From: Candidatus Aminicenantota bacterium
Lineage (GTDB): Bacteria; Acidobacteriota; Aminicenantia; Aminicenantales; UBA4085
Direction: 5' to 3'
Length of the DNA stretch: 33,264 nt
NCBI GenBank assembly: GCA_026393905.1
Contig: JAPKZH010000297.1
Span: forward strand, 1-33,264
The notes beneath the pieces are model-generated. The model did not search any database and was not told where the DNA came from. It worked only from the letters and a program-made list of their open reading frames with translations. Made by a program: the position numbers and the translations under genes. This document shows, in pieces, positions 1 to 8,427 of the stretch (the stretch's first letter is position 1; each line of letters opens with the position of its first letter).

Positions 1-510
1 GACGCCGCGGCACTTGCCGTTTTCCGCGGTCAGCTCGGTGACCAGCCATTCGTTGTAAAATTTGACATTTTTCCGAAAGGACTGTTCGAACAATGTATGA
101 ACCAAAACGTGGCCGGTCCTGTCCGCGGCGTAACATGTCCTGGGAAAACCGGCCCCGCCAAAGGGCCGCTGGGCGATCAAGCCTCCGGGCAAGCGGCTGA
201 AGGGCGTGCCCATGTGCTCGAGCTCGTAGATCGTGGGGATGGCCTTTTGGCACATCAGCTCGGCAGCGTCCTGATCGGCCAAATAATCGCTGCCCTTGAT
301 CGTATCGAAGGCGTGTTTCTCCCAAGTGTCATCCTGTCCCTTGGGATTATTGGCCAGGGCCGCATTGATACCGCCCTGGGCCGCCACGGAATGAGAACGC
401 AGGGGATGAACTCTGGAGATGACGGCGACATCAAGGCCGGCAGAGCTGGAAAGGGCGGCAGAAAGCCCGGCCAGGCCTCCGCCGATGATCAGGATGTCGT
501 GACTAATCAT
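1..510 (-). CDS. sdhA: Succinate dehydrogenase/fumarate reductase flavoprotein subunit, N-terminal 170 residues (cut by window edge)
   Basis: This frame is absent from the ORF track because it runs off the window edge; I translated it by hand from the ATG at 510. It is the catalytic FAD subunit of complex II, which interconverts succinate and fumarate at the cytoplasmic face of the membrane. The N-terminus has the dinucleotide-binding motif [13 protein letters not shown] (residues 8-20), then [15 protein letters not shown], whose His (about residue 40) is the usual covalent FAD attachment site, and further on ADRTGH. The start overlaps the sdhC stop (TGATG), so the two are translationally coupled. 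Only the N-terminal third is visible; the iron-sulfur subunit would be expected beyond the edge. Whether it works as SDH or as fumarate reductase cannot be decided here. Confidence 0.95.
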   Translation of the reverse strand, partial: MISHDILIIGGGLAGLSAALSSSAGLDVAVISRVHPLRSHSVAAQGGINAALANNPKGQDDTWEKHAFDTIKGSDYLADQDAAELMCQKAIPTIYELEHMGTPFSRLPGGLIAQRPFGGAGFPRTCYAADRTGHVLVHTLFEQSFRKNVKFYNEWLVTELTAENGKCRGV

Positions 511-818
511 CAATAGTTCCGAGTGAAATACACCACGAGCAGGCCGGCGCTGAGGACAAAGCCGAGGATGGTGAAAATCCAGAAGAGAAGCTTTTCCTTC
601 CGGACGCCGAGGTCGATGATGACCGTCCTCAACCCGTAGAGGGCGTGGAAGATGACAGAGGCGATGAGCAGAGAGTCGATGAGCGGATTCGTGTGAAGGA
701 CGAGCGCCCAGTCAGGCTTCTGGTTTTTCGTCATTAAGAAAAATGACGTGAAAATTTTGAAGCTGAGAGTTACGATCAAGATGAGGCCGGTGATCCGATG
801 AAAAAGCCAGACAAACAT
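510..818 (-). CDS. sdhC: Succinate dehydrogenase cytochrome b556 membrane-anchor subunit
   Basis: A 102-residue integral membrane protein with three predicted helices (about residues 4-28, 46-68 and 78-98). The N-terminal FHRITG matches the quinone-site signature of SdhC, and the second helix holds [15 protein letters not shown], whose His58 is the likely haem ligand (family pattern HxxxGxRxxxxD). It anchors the SdhA/SdhB head to the membrane and passes electrons to quinone. It is short, lacking the longer N-terminal extension of many SdhC proteins, and no separate SdhD is seen, so it may be a single-anchor type. The ATG at 818 has a GGAAGG ribosome site, and a sigma70-like promoter lies 28 nt upstream. 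Confidence 0.88.
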   Translation of the reverse strand: MFVWLFHRITGLILIVTLSFKIFTSFFLMTKNQKPDWALVLHTNPLIDSLLIASVIFHALYGLRTVIIDLGVRKEKLLFWIFTILGFVLSAGLLVVYFTRNY

Positions 819-852
819 GGATGGCCTTCCTTTTCTGGATTATGAGAGACTA

Positions 853-882
853 TTAATAATGGAAAAAAGAGCGCCCTGTCAA
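853..882 (-). promoter_or_regulatory. Sigma70-type promoter of sdhCA
   Basis: On the minus strand TTGACA (882-877) is followed after 18 bp by TATTAA (858-853). The predicted start near 846 gives a leader of about 28 nt before the sdhC ATG. It sits in the 130-bp gap behind manC, so sdhCA can be expressed independently of the large upstream operon. No strong intrinsic terminator is visible between manC and this promoter. Confidence 0.6.
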
Positions 883-950
883 GGTAAAAAAGGGACGCAG
901 AAACATCGAATGATGGCCGGGATCATAGGAGCTGAGAGGAAGGGCTTCGC

Positions 951-2039
951 TTAGAAGTACTTGGTCTTCCCCTTCTTGGCCAGGGCTTCCAGGACCTGTC
1001 TCACGCTCTGGTCCTGGTCTTTATGGCAGACAAGCAAAGCGTCTTTGGTGTTGATGACGATGAGGTCTTTGACGCCGATAAACGCCGTGAGCTTTCCAGG
1101 ATTGAAACAGATTGAGTTGCTCGTGTCAAGGACGATGCACTCTCCTTTGAAGGCATTCCCAAAATCGTCCTTCTTCCAGATATCGGCCAGCGAGGACCAG
1201 GCTCCGACATCCGACCAGCCGAAATTTCCCTCGCAGACAAGCACGCCCTTGGCCTTTTCCATGAGGGCATAATCGATGGAAATGGAGGGAATCTCCTCGA
1301 ATATCGACCTCATCCGGGCCGCGGATTTCGCCTTGAGCGCTTCCAACATTTTCAGCCAGTAGACATAGAAATCGGGGGCATGGCTGCGGAGTTTTTCGGC
1401 AAAGACATCGGCCCGCCAAAGGAACATTCCCGAATTCCAATAATAATCTCCCGATTCGATGAAGAGCCTGGCCTGCTCATAGTCCGGCTTTTCCTTGAAC
1501 TCCAGGACTTCGCAAAATTTCTCGCCGACGACCCTTTTTTGGCCGGCTTTCGAATAATGGATATAGCCGTATCCCGTGGAGGGAAAGGCGGGAGGGATCC
1601 CGAACGTGATCAGGCTTTTTTCACGACTGGCGGCCTCGGCGGCGGCCAACATTTTTTTCGCAAACAGCGGGTTGTCCAGGATGAGATGGTCAGAGGGAAG
1701 CGCGGCCACCACGGCCTCGGGATTTTGAAGGTAAATCCGGGCCGTAGCCAGGACGAGCGACGGCGCCGTATTCTTCCCTACGGGCTCGACGAGAAGATTT
1801 CCTTTCCGCAGGCGCGGCAGCATCCTCTGAATGGTCTGGGTCTGCCTGCGGTTGGCGATCGTATAGATATTCGGGTAGGAGATGATGGGCAGCAGCCTTT
1901 CGACGGTCTCCTCAATCATCGTCTTATCGCTGACGATCGGGAGAAACTGCTTGGGCGTCCGCTTCCGGCTGAGCGGCCAGAACCGGGTGCCGCTCCCGCC
2001 GGCCATGATGACCGCCCGAATATCCAAGCCCTTTTTCAT
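951..2039 (-). CDS. manC: Mannose-1-phosphate guanylyltransferase
   Basis: A 362-residue nucleotidyltransferase that makes GDP-mannose from mannose-1-phosphate and GTP in the cytoplasm. The pyrophosphorylase signature MAGGSGTRFWPLSRKRTPKQ is at residues 13-32. Family blocks follow: EKPD near residue 180, NSGMFLWRADVF near 200 and FGWSDVGAWSSLADIW near 270. The length matches the single-domain type without the C-terminal phosphomannose isomerase domain. The ATG overlaps the stop of the phosphomannomutase gene by ATGA, so the two consecutive pathway steps are coupled. It is the last gene of the long minus-strand run. The GTP/GDP specificity is inferred from family resemblance. Confidence 0.93.
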   Translation of the reverse strand: MKKGLDIRAVIMAGGSGTRFWPLSRKRTPKQFLPIVSDKTMIEETVERLLPIISYPNIYTIANRRQTQTIQRMLPRLRKGNLLVEPVGKNTAPSLVLATARIYLQNPEAVVAALPSDHLILDNPLFAKKMLAAAEAASREKSLITFGIPPAFPSTGYGYIHYSKAGQKRVVGEKFCEVLEFKEKPDYEQARLFIESGDYYWNSGMFLWRADVFAEKLRSHAPDFYVYWLKMLEALKAKSAARMRSIFEEIPSISIDYALMEKAKGVLVCEGNFGWSDVGAWSSLADIWKKDDFGNAFKGECIVLDTSNSICFNPGKLTAFIGVKDLIVINTKDALLVCHKDQDQSVRQVLEALAKKGKTKYF

Positions 2040-3406
2040 GATTTTTCCAATTTTTTTATAGCCCTCTCAACCGCCCCCTTCACTTCCGTTTTGATGGCCT
2101 CCAGGTCATTCTCGGTCTCCGCTTCGAACCGGAGGACCAGGACGGCCTGCGTGTTCGAAGCCCGGACCAACCCCCATCCTCTCGGAAAGATTGCCCGCAC
2201 CCCGTCGATATCGATCACCCGATATTTCTGGGCAAGCTCCTTCCGGACCTCGTCCACGATCTTGACCTTGACTTCTTCCGAGGCATAGATCCGGATTTCC
2301 GGCGTGCTGTATGTCTTGGGCAGCCCGGCCAGCATCTGCGATAGTTTTATATCGGAGCGCGAGAGAAGCTCCAAAAGCCTAGCCGAAGAATAGATGGCGT
2401 CATCGAACCCGAAAAACCTGTCGGCAAAGAAGATATGTCCGCTCATCTCCCCTGCCAGGAGCGCCTTTTCCTCTTTGATCTTCTTTTTGATCAGGGAATG
2501 CCCGGTCTTCCACATGATCGGCTTTCCGCCCAGTTTCTCGATTTCCTCGTAGAGAATCTTGGTCGCCTTGACTTCGGAGATGATCGTCGCTCCCGGGTTT
2601 GTTTTTAAGATGTCCCGGGCAAAAAAAATCATGAGCTGGTCGCCCCAGATGAGATGTCCTTCGTCATCGACGATCCCGATCCGGTCGGCATCCCCATCGT
2701 ACGCCACTCCGAGGTCGGCCTTCGCCTCCCCGACCGTCTTGATCAGGTCCCGCATGGCATCCGGGAGGGTCGGGTCGGGATGATGGTTGGGAAAGCGGCC
2801 GTCCATATCACAATAGAGCTCCACGACTTCACATCCCAGTTTCATAAAGATCGGGACGGCGACGACTCCCCCTGTCCCGTTACCGGCGTCGACGACCACC
2901 TTCAGCTTCTTTTTGAGGCTGATATTCTTCAGGACGTAATCTTCGTATTCGGGGACAATGTTGTAGGCGCGCCGCGGCCCCTCTTTGTCCTTGATGATCT
3001 TATCGTCTTTGATCAGGCGATAAACTTCCTGGATCGTCTCCCCGTAAAGCGTCTCTTTTCCCGACATCAGCTTGAAGCCGTTATAATCCGGCGGGTTGTG
3101 GGACCCGGTGATCATGACGCCGGCTTCGAACGATTTGTAATAGATCGCGAAGTAGAGGAGCGGTGTGGGAATCGTCCCCAAATCGACGACGCTGCACCCG
3201 GTCGAAAGCAGGCCTTTCGCTAGCGCCTCCGAATACGCCGGCGAGCTCAAGCGGCAATCCCTGCCCACGGCCACTTCACGCCTGTTCTGCCGGCGAAAAT
3301 AGGTTCCCATGCCCTTTCCTAAGGTCTCGACGACGTCGAGGGTCAGGTCTTTATCGACGATTCCCCTGATATCATACTCTCTGAAGATATTTGGATTGAT
3401 CTCCAC
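2036..3406 (-). CDS. manB: Phosphomannomutase/phosphoglucomutase
   Basis: Alpha-D-phosphohexomutase interconverting hexose 6-phosphates and 1-phosphates, here most likely feeding mannose-1-phosphate to ManC. The ORF-track start at 3661 gives 541 residues, but its first 85 residues are low-complexity and lie over kdsC in another frame. I choose the GTG at 3406, which follows GGGAGGA and gives 456 residues, the usual length of AlgC/ManB proteins, starting VEINPNIFREYDIRG. The active-site phosphoserine loop TGSHNPPDYNG is near residue 100, the metal-binding loop DGDADRIGIVD in the middle, and the sugar-binding GEMSGH after it. It lies 22 bp after kdsC and overlaps manC by 4 bp. Substrate preference (mannose or glucose) is inferred from the neighbour. 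Confidence 0.93.
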   Translation of the reverse strand: MEINPNIFREYDIRGIVDKDLTLDVVETLGKGMGTYFRRQNRREVAVGRDCRLSSPAYSEALAKGLLSTGCSVVDLGTIPTPLLYFAIYYKSFEAGVMITGSHNPPDYNGFKLMSGKETLYGETIQEVYRLIKDDKIIKDKEGPRRAYNIVPEYEDYVLKNISLKKKLKVVVDAGNGTGGVVAVPIFMKLGCEVVELYCDMDGRFPNHHPDPTLPDAMRDLIKTVGEAKADLGVAYDGDADRIGIVDDEGHLIWGDQLMIFFARDILKTNPGATIISEVKATKILYEEIEKLGGKPIMWKTGHSLIKKKIKEEKALLAGEMSGHIFFADRFFGFDDAIYSSARLLELLSRSDIKLSQMLAGLPKTYSTPEIRIYASEEVKVKIVDEVRKELAQKYRVIDIDGVRAIFPRGWGLVRASNTQAVLVLRFEAETENDLEAIKTEVKGAVERAIKKLEKS

Positions 3407-3428
3407 GCCGCTCCTCCCGTTCAGACTT

Positions 3429-3968
3429 TTATAATTTCCTGTCGAAAATTTTCTTAAACCCGGATGTGATGACCTCCCATTTTTTCTGGGCGCCGATGAT
3501 ATATTCGATGAATTCCCGGAAAGCCCCGCTGCCGCCTTTTTTTTTGCAGACATAATGGGCGCTTTTCTTGACGATGGGATGGGCGTCCGCGACGGCGGCG
3601 GAGAAGCCGACGCTCCTGATGACCTCGAGGTCGCCCAGGTCATCGCCGATATAGGCGACATCCTCGGCGGCGAGCCGGTTTTTTTCCAGGATCTCGTCCA
3701 GGACCTTTTTTTTATCGATAATGCCCTGGTAGATCTCGGTGATCTTCAGCCGCTCGGCCCTTTTTTCCAGGCCCTTAGAGATCTTTCCGGTAATAATGCC
3801 GAGCTTGAGCCCCGCCAGCTGGGCGAGCAGGACTCCCATTCCGTCTCTCACGTTATACGTTTTGATCTCTTCGCCGTCCGGGAGCACGGCCAGGGTCCCA
3901 TCGGTCAGAGTGCCGTCCACGTCCATGAGGACCATCTTGACCCGGCCGGCTCTGGCTTTGTTTCTCAT
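3429..3968 (-). CDS. kdsC: 3-deoxy-D-manno-octulosonate 8-phosphate phosphatase
   Basis: HAD-superfamily phosphatase of the C0 (capless) type that releases Kdo from Kdo-8-phosphate. The nucleophile motif MDVDGTLTDGTL is near the N-terminus, a basic TGKISKG stretch in the middle, the metal motif YIGDDLGDLEV next, and the C-terminal GGSGAFRE typical of KdsC. The ORF track begins at a GTG (3989) inside kdsD. I prefer the ATG at 3968 because it overlaps the kdsD stop as TGATG and gives 179 residues, a normal KdsC length; the GTG start would add 7 residues. It lies between kdsD and the phosphomannomutase, as expected for a Kdo cluster. Confidence 0.93.
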   Translation of the reverse strand: MRNKARAGRVKMVLMDVDGTLTDGTLAVLPDGEEIKTYNVRDGMGVLLAQLAGLKLGIITGKISKGLEKRAERLKITEIYQGIIDKKKVLDEILEKNRLAAEDVAYIGDDLGDLEVIRSVGFSAAVADAHPIVKKSAHYVCKKKGGSGAFREFIEYIIGAQKKWEVITSGFKKIFDRKL

Positions 3969-4939
3969 CAGAACATCTCTGTCCGCCACAGGTCGTGAAG
4001 GTGGATGATCCCCTCCATCTTTCCGCCCTTGTTCTTGATGACGAGGGAGGTGATCTTTCTCTTTTCCATGATGTTGAGGGCTTCGGTGGCCAGGTCGGAT
4101 TTGTCGATCGTGACGGGATTAAGCGTCATGCAGTCCTGGGCCGTTTTTTGAAGGGCTGCCTCTTTGTATTTTCTGAGCATTCTGCGCAGGTCGCCGTCCG
4201 TGATGATGCCGACCAGAATTTTTTCGGGATTCACGACGCACGTCATGCCCAGCTTCTTCTGCGTCATTTCCTCGATGACTTCGCCCATCGGAGTCTCCGG
4301 CCGGACGCAGGGAATCTCCTGCCCTTTGTGCATGAGGGTTTCGACCCGGAGAAGCTTTTTGCCGATCTGGCCCTTGGGATGGACAAAAGCAAAATCGCGC
4401 TCGTTGAAGCCTTTTTTCTTCATGACGGCAATGGCCAGCGCATCGCCAAGGGCCAGGGCCGCTGTGGAGCTCGCCGTCGGGACAAGGCCGCTGGGCTCGG
4501 CTTCTTTCTCGACTTTTGATTCAAGGACGATATCGCTGTACCTGGCGATTTTCGAATTCTTGTCGCCGGTTATGCAAATGAGCTTCACGCCGATCCTCTT
4601 GATGAAATCCAGGAGGTCGATGATCTCGCGCGTCTCTCCACTGTACGAAACGGCAATGATGACGTCTTCCCGAAGGATCATTCCGAGGTCGCCGTGGCCG
4701 GCTTCGGCCGGATGGACGAACATGGCCGGCGTGCCGCAACTGGCCAGGGTGGCCGCGATTTTTCTCCCGACGAGGCCGGATTTCCCGATGCCGGTGACGA
4801 TAACGCGGGATTTCGTTCGATAGATGAGATGGACGGCTTTGACGAAATTCTCATCCAGCTTCGAACTCAGAGCCTCGACCGCCTTGGCTTCAATCTGGAG
4901 GACTTCCTTCCCTGTCTGAATGATGTCTTTTTTTGTCAT
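3968..4939 (-). CDS. kdsD: D-arabinose-5-phosphate isomerase (KdsD/KpsF)
   Basis: A 323-residue aldose-ketose isomerase that turns ribulose-5-phosphate into arabinose-5-phosphate, the first committed Kdo precursor. The N-terminal SIS domain (about residues 35-180) carries VTGIGKSGLVGRKIAATLAS and the HPAEAGHGDLGMI stretch that holds the catalytic His region of this family. Two CBS repeats follow, starting near residue 205 (TLMHKGQEIPCV) and residue 270 (CMTLNPVTID). Length and architecture match full-length KdsD. The ATG is preceded by AGGGAAGGGG, a strong ribosome site although close to the start. It lies 10 bp after kdsA. Confidence 0.95.
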   Translation of the reverse strand: MTKKDIIQTGKEVLQIEAKAVEALSSKLDENFVKAVHLIYRTKSRVIVTGIGKSGLVGRKIAATLASCGTPAMFVHPAEAGHGDLGMILREDVIIAVSYSGETREIIDLLDFIKRIGVKLICITGDKNSKIARYSDIVLESKVEKEAEPSGLVPTASSTAALALGDALAIAVMKKKGFNERDFAFVHPKGQIGKKLLRVETLMHKGQEIPCVRPETPMGEVIEEMTQKKLGMTCVVNPEKILVGIITDGDLRRMLRKYKEAALQKTAQDCMTLNPVTIDKSDLATEALNIMEKRKITSLVIKNKGGKMEGIIHLHDLWRTEMF

Positions 4940-4949
4940 CCCCTTCCCT

Positions 4950-5735
4950 TCAAACGGCGTTTTTTATCCTGACCAAGGTTTTGAGCAAACTATTTAAATC
5001 ATTTATATTCAATGAGTTATATCTGTCGGAAAGAGCTTTTCGCGGGTCGTCATGGACTTCCAAAAAAACACCATCCGCGCCCACACTGACCCCAGCCTTG
5101 GCTATATAAGGGATGAATTCATGCTCTCCGCCGGAAGTTGCGCCCTGGCCGCCCGGCTTCTGGATGCTGTGGGAGGCGTCGATGACGACTGGATACCCCC
5201 AGCCCTTCATGATGGGAATGGACCGGACGTCAAAAACCAAGTTGTTGTAGCCGAACAAAGTGCCCCGCTCGGTAAGGATGATCTTATGATTCCCTGTACT
5301 TTCGACTTTATCGATGACGTTTTTCATTTCGGGCGGAGCCAGGAATTGCCCTTTTTTTATGTTGACCGGTTTTTTCGTCCGAGCGGCTTCTAAGATCAGA
5401 TCCGTCTGGCGGCAGAGGAAAGCGGGGATTTGAATAACGTCCAAGACCTCCGCCGCTTTTTCGATTTGCCAGGTTTCATGGACATCCGAAAGCACCGGCA
5501 GGCCGAACTCTGCCTTGATCTCGCCCAGGATCTCCAGCCCTTTCTCGATGCCCGGGCCTCTGTATGACTTTAGCGATGAGCGGTTGGCCTTGTCGAAGGA
5601 GGCCTTGAAGATAAACGGGATGCGCAACGTCCGGCAGATCTCAATGACGCACGGACCGGCGATCAAGAACAGCCGGCCGGCGCCGCCGATCTTGACGGTC
5701 GGGCTAATCTTTATTTCTCTTGCGGCGATGGGCAT
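4950..5735 (-). CDS. kdsA: 3-deoxy-8-phosphooctulonate synthase (Kdo-8-P synthase), with an apparent internal deletion
   Basis: Condenses arabinose-5-phosphate with phosphoenolpyruvate to Kdo-8-phosphate. Family blocks are clear: LIAGPCVIE (residues 24-32), FKASFDKANRSS, QIPAFLCRQTDL, KKGQFLAPPEMKNV, LTERGTLFGYNNLVFD and DASHSIQKPGGQG. The Cys in GPCVIE marks the metal-dependent class; the E. coli type has Asn there. Odd point: only six residues (ICRTLR) separate GPCVIE from IPFIFKASF, where the family normally has about 20-22 forming the first helix of the (beta/alpha)8 barrel. The total of 261 residues is accordingly short of the usual 270-285. The ATG at 5735 has a GGAG ribosome site and overlaps the pyrG end by 32 bp. 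Confidence 0.93.
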   Translation of the reverse strand: MPIAAREIKISPTVKIGGAGRLFLIAGPCVIEICRTLRIPFIFKASFDKANRSSLKSYRGPGIEKGLEILGEIKAEFGLPVLSDVHETWQIEKAAEVLDVIQIPAFLCRQTDLILEAARTKKPVNIKKGQFLAPPEMKNVIDKVESTGNHKIILTERGTLFGYNNLVFDVRSIPIMKGWGYPVVIDASHSIQKPGGQGATSGGEHEFIPYIAKAGVSVGADGVFLEVHDDPRKALSDRYNSLNINDLNSLLKTLVRIKNAV

Positions 5736-7314
5736 AGCTGGCTCCGATGAAATCTTTAAACAAGGGATGGGGCTTCAAGGGCTTGGATTTGAACTCGGGA
5801 TGAAACTGGCAGCCGAGAAACCAGGGATGGTCCTTGATCTCGATGACTTCGACAAGCCCGTAGTCCGGGTTCTTTCCCGAGAAAAAGAGGCCGGCTCCCG
5901 CCAATATCGACTCGTATTCGGGGTTGAATTCGTAGCGGTGGCGGTGGCGTTCATAAATATCACATTTCCGATAGGCTTTGTAAGCAAAAGATTTCTTCTC
6001 CAGACGGCAGAGGTACTGTCCGAGCCTCATCGTTCCGCCCAGGTCCTGGATTCCCTTGATCTCTCTCCACTTGAAAAAGATCTTGTGTGGGGTGTCCTCG
6101 TCGAATTCCGTGCTGTTGGCCCGCTTGAGACCGGCAACATTCCGGGCAAACTCTATGGACGCGCATTGCATCCCGAGGCAAATCCCGAAAAATGGGATTC
6201 TATTTTCCCGGGCAAAAGCAGCGGCCCGGATCTTGCCTTCGATGCCCCTATGGCCGAAACCGCCCGGGACGAGGATCCCGTCTTTGTCGCCCAAGATCTT
6301 TTCTGCCTTTTTTCTTTCGAGGTCCTCGGCTTCGATCCAGGAAATTTTCACTTTAAGGTCATTGGCGATCCCGCCGTGACAGAGGGCCTGTTTCAAACTG
6401 AGATAGGAATCCTGGAATCCCGCATACTTGCCGATCACCGCGATGTCCACTTCATCCTTCGGCCGGCTCATTCCTTTGATCAGCGCGTTCCACAGGACCA
6501 TGTTTCTTTTTCTGGGCGCGAGCTTCAGTTGTTTGATGATGATCGTATCCAGTCCTTCTTTGGCGAATATCAGAGGGACTTCATAGATATTATCCACATC
6601 CTTGGCGGTGATGACGGCTTCGACGGGAACATTCGTGAACAGGGAGATCTTTGTCTTAAGGTCGGGGGTCAGGAACCGGTCGGTCCGGCAAAGAAGGATA
6701 TCGGGCTGGATGCCGATAGCCCGCAACTCCTTGACGGTATGCTGGGTAGGCTTGGTCTTCTGCTCGCCCGATGTTTTGATGAAAGGGACGAGAGTCAAAT
6801 GGACAAACAGCGTATTTTCATTTCCGAGCGTAAGCCTCATCTGCCGGGTGGCCTCGAGGAAAGGGAGGCTCTCGATATCTCCGACCGTTCCACCGATCTC
6901 CACGATGACGATATCGTTATTGCTCTGGACCGCACGGAACGCGTTCTTGATTTCATCCGTGACATGGGGAATGACCTGGACGGTCTTGCCGAGGTACTCC
7001 CCTCTCCGCTCCTTCTTAATGATCACATCATAGATTTTTCCTGCCGTCCAGTTGTGGAATTTCGTCGTCCTTGTCGAGGTGAACCTCTCATAATGACCAA
7101 GATCCAGGTCGGTTTCGGCGCCGTCATCCGTCACATAGACCTCGCCATGCTGAAAGGGATTCATCGTGCCGGGGTCTACGTTGAGGTAAGGGTCGAATTT
7201 TTGGAGCGTAATTTTCAGCCCGTGGCTCTCGAGCAGCCTGCCGATTGATGCAGCGGCAATTCCTTTGCCGAGACCAGAAAGCACACCTCCGGTGACGAAA
7301 ATGTATTTACTCAT
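5704..7314 (-). CDS. pyrG: CTP synthase (glutamine hydrolysing)
   Basis: Makes CTP from UTP, ATP and glutamine. The 536 residues match the family length. The N-terminal synthetase domain begins MSKYIFVTGGVLSGLGKGI (P-loop) and has the UTP/metal region DPGTMNPFQHGEVYVTDDG and then DLDLGHYERF. The C-terminal class I glutamine amidotransferase domain (from about residue 290) carries the oxyanion strand VPGGFGHRG, the nucleophile motif GICLGMQCA and the terminal QFHPEFKSKP with His and Glu of the triad. It overlaps kdsB by 8 bp and kdsA by 32 bp. The kdsB-pyrG-kdsA order is common in diderms because CMP-Kdo synthesis consumes CTP. Confidence 0.98.
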   Translation of the reverse strand: MSKYIFVTGGVLSGLGKGIAAASIGRLLESHGLKITLQKFDPYLNVDPGTMNPFQHGEVYVTDDGAETDLDLGHYERFTSTRTTKFHNWTAGKIYDVIIKKERRGEYLGKTVQVIPHVTDEIKNAFRAVQSNNDIVIVEIGGTVGDIESLPFLEATRQMRLTLGNENTLFVHLTLVPFIKTSGEQKTKPTQHTVKELRAIGIQPDILLCRTDRFLTPDLKTKISLFTNVPVEAVITAKDVDNIYEVPLIFAKEGLDTIIIKQLKLAPRKRNMVLWNALIKGMSRPKDEVDIAVIGKYAGFQDSYLSLKQALCHGGIANDLKVKISWIEAEDLERKKAEKILGDKDGILVPGGFGHRGIEGKIRAAAFARENRIPFFGICLGMQCASIEFARNVAGLKRANSTEFDEDTPHKIFFKWREIKGIQDLGGTMRLGQYLCRLEKKSFAYKAYRKCDIYERHRHRYEFNPEYESILAGAGLFFSGKNPDYGLVEVIEIKDHPWFLGCQFHPEFKSKPLKPHPLFKDFIGASYAHRRKRNKD

Positions 7315-8032
7315 CGTTTCTCTTCTTCAGGAAATTTTCTACTTTGATTATATCGTGCGGGGTATCCACACTCAAGGTGGCAATCGGGATTTCGATCATT
7401 TTAATCCTCAGGCCGTTCTCCAGGACCCTCAGCTGTTCCAGCTTCTCGATTCTTTCCAGCCTCGACGGGTCCAGCCTATGAAAATTGAGCAGGAAATCTC
7501 TTTGGTAGCCGTAGATCCCGACATGCTGATAATAAAAATCAACGGTCTGATAGGGGAGAGGCGCCCGAGAAAAATAGAGAGCATAACCATTTCTATCCGA
7601 AATGACCTTGACGATGTGGCCTTCCTCGAACTGGCCGAAATCGTAGACCTTGGCCATAAGAGTGGCCATTGGAATGGATTCATCCTGTAATGCCCCGACC
7701 AGGCCGTCCAGCATATTGCCTTCGACGAGGGGCTCATCTCCTTGGATGTTTATAACGATAGGCGCATCCACTTTGGCCGCCACTTCGGCGGCTCTTTCGG
7801 TGCCGGAGAGATGTTCGGCCGAGGTCATCATGACTTCGGCTCCGATTTTTTCGGCGGTCCAAAAAATCCTGTCATTGTCCGTGGCGATGATAATTCTCTC
7901 GAGGAGTTTCGCTTTTTTCGCCCCCTCAAAAACCCATTGGATCATGGGCTTCCCGAGAATCGGGGCCAGAGGCTTTCCCGGAAATCTCGTGGAGTGGAAA
8001 CGGACAGGAATAACGCCCAGAGCTTTTTTCAA
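7307..8032 (-). CDS. kdsB: CMP-Kdo synthetase (3-deoxy-manno-octulosonate cytidylyltransferase)
   Basis: Activates Kdo with CTP to CMP-Kdo for lipid A-core assembly. The 241 residues begin KKALGVIPVRFHSTRFPGKP, the family's CTP-binding N-terminus, with GKPMIQWV following. NIQGDEPLV is the metal/nucleotide block, and YFSRAPLPY and HVGIYGYQRDFL are sugar-site blocks. The start is a TTG at 8032, two bases after the bactofilin stop; no in-frame ATG or GTG lies nearby and there is no clear ribosome site, so initiation probably depends on coupling to the upstream gene. The stop lies inside the pyrG start region. Confidence 0.95.
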   Translation of the reverse strand: MKKALGVIPVRFHSTRFPGKPLAPILGKPMIQWVFEGAKKAKLLERIIIATDNDRIFWTAEKIGAEVMMTSAEHLSGTERAAEVAAKVDAPIVINIQGDEPLVEGNMLDGLVGALQDESIPMATLMAKVYDFGQFEEGHIVKVISDRNGYALYFSRAPLPYQTVDFYYQHVGIYGYQRDFLLNFHRLDPSRLERIEKLEQLRVLENGLRIKMIEIPIATLSVDTPHDIIKVENFLKKRNDE

Positions 8033-8034
8033 TG

Positions 8035-8427
8035 CTATTTACCGGATTTTTCTTTCAAATCTGCACTCGGCAAAGGAACCTGCTCGGCGGTCTGGCAGTT
8101 GGCTTCCAGATAGGCGCCTTCTTCCACGACCAGCTTCGGGGTCAAGATCGTGCCCGTCACTCGACCGTTACTGTTGATCTCCACCTTTTCCACGGCTTTG
8201 ATATTTCCCTTGAACTCGCCGTTGATGATAATAAAACCAACATGCGCTTCAGCCTCGACTTTCCCTTTATCACCGATAATCAGCATTGAATCGGACTCTA
8301 TTTTTCCCTGGAAATAGCCGTCGATGCGGAAAGACCCCTTGAATTTCAATTCTCCCTTAAACTCCGTCCCATTGTCAAAAAAGCCCGTGATTTTTGTGTC
8401 TTCCATTTCCTTCCTCTTATCTTTCAT
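8035..8427 (-). CDS. Bactofilin-family polymer-forming cytoskeletal protein
   Basis: A 130-residue bactofilin (DUF583). Between about residues 14 and 110 it shows the repeated hydrophobic/glycine pattern of a right-handed beta-helix: FKGELKFKGSFRIDGYFQGK, IIGDKGKVEAEAHVG, NGEFKGNIKAVEKVEI, NGRVTGTILTPKLVVEEGA. Flanking tails are short and polar. Bactofilins self-assemble without nucleotides and scaffold cell-shape or chromosome-positioning proteins; in Myxococcus they position ParABS. The ATG overlaps the parB stop (ATGA) and has AAGGAG upstream. A second start seven codons on (8406) also has a good ribosome site. Genetic coupling to parAB supports a segregation-linked role, by inference. Confidence 0.93.
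   Translation of the reverse strand: MKDKRKEMEDTKITGFFDNGTEFKGELKFKGSFRIDGYFQGKIESDSMLIIGDKGKVEAEAHVGFIIINGEFKGNIKAVEKVEINSNGRVTGTILTPKLVVEEGAYLEANCQTAEQVPLPSADLKEKSGK

Noticed and set aside
1380-2288. 302-residue plus-strand ORF
   Set aside because: Antisense shadow of manC and the mutase gene; no domain or ribosome site.
3407-3661. N-terminal extension of the mutase ORF in the track
   Set aside because: Low-complexity Ser/Pro-rich sequence overlapping kdsC out of frame; the GTG at 3406 with GGGAGGA gives the family length.
6590-6598. Perfect DnaA box TTATCCACA
   Set aside because: Single occurrence inside the pyrG coding sequence, with no neighbouring boxes or A+T-rich DNA; expected by chance.
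5515-7248. 577-residue plus-strand ORF
   Set aside because: It lies antisense to pyrG and kdsA, both with full family motifs; its translation is low-complexity Asp/Gly/Arg-rich as expected from a shadow frame.
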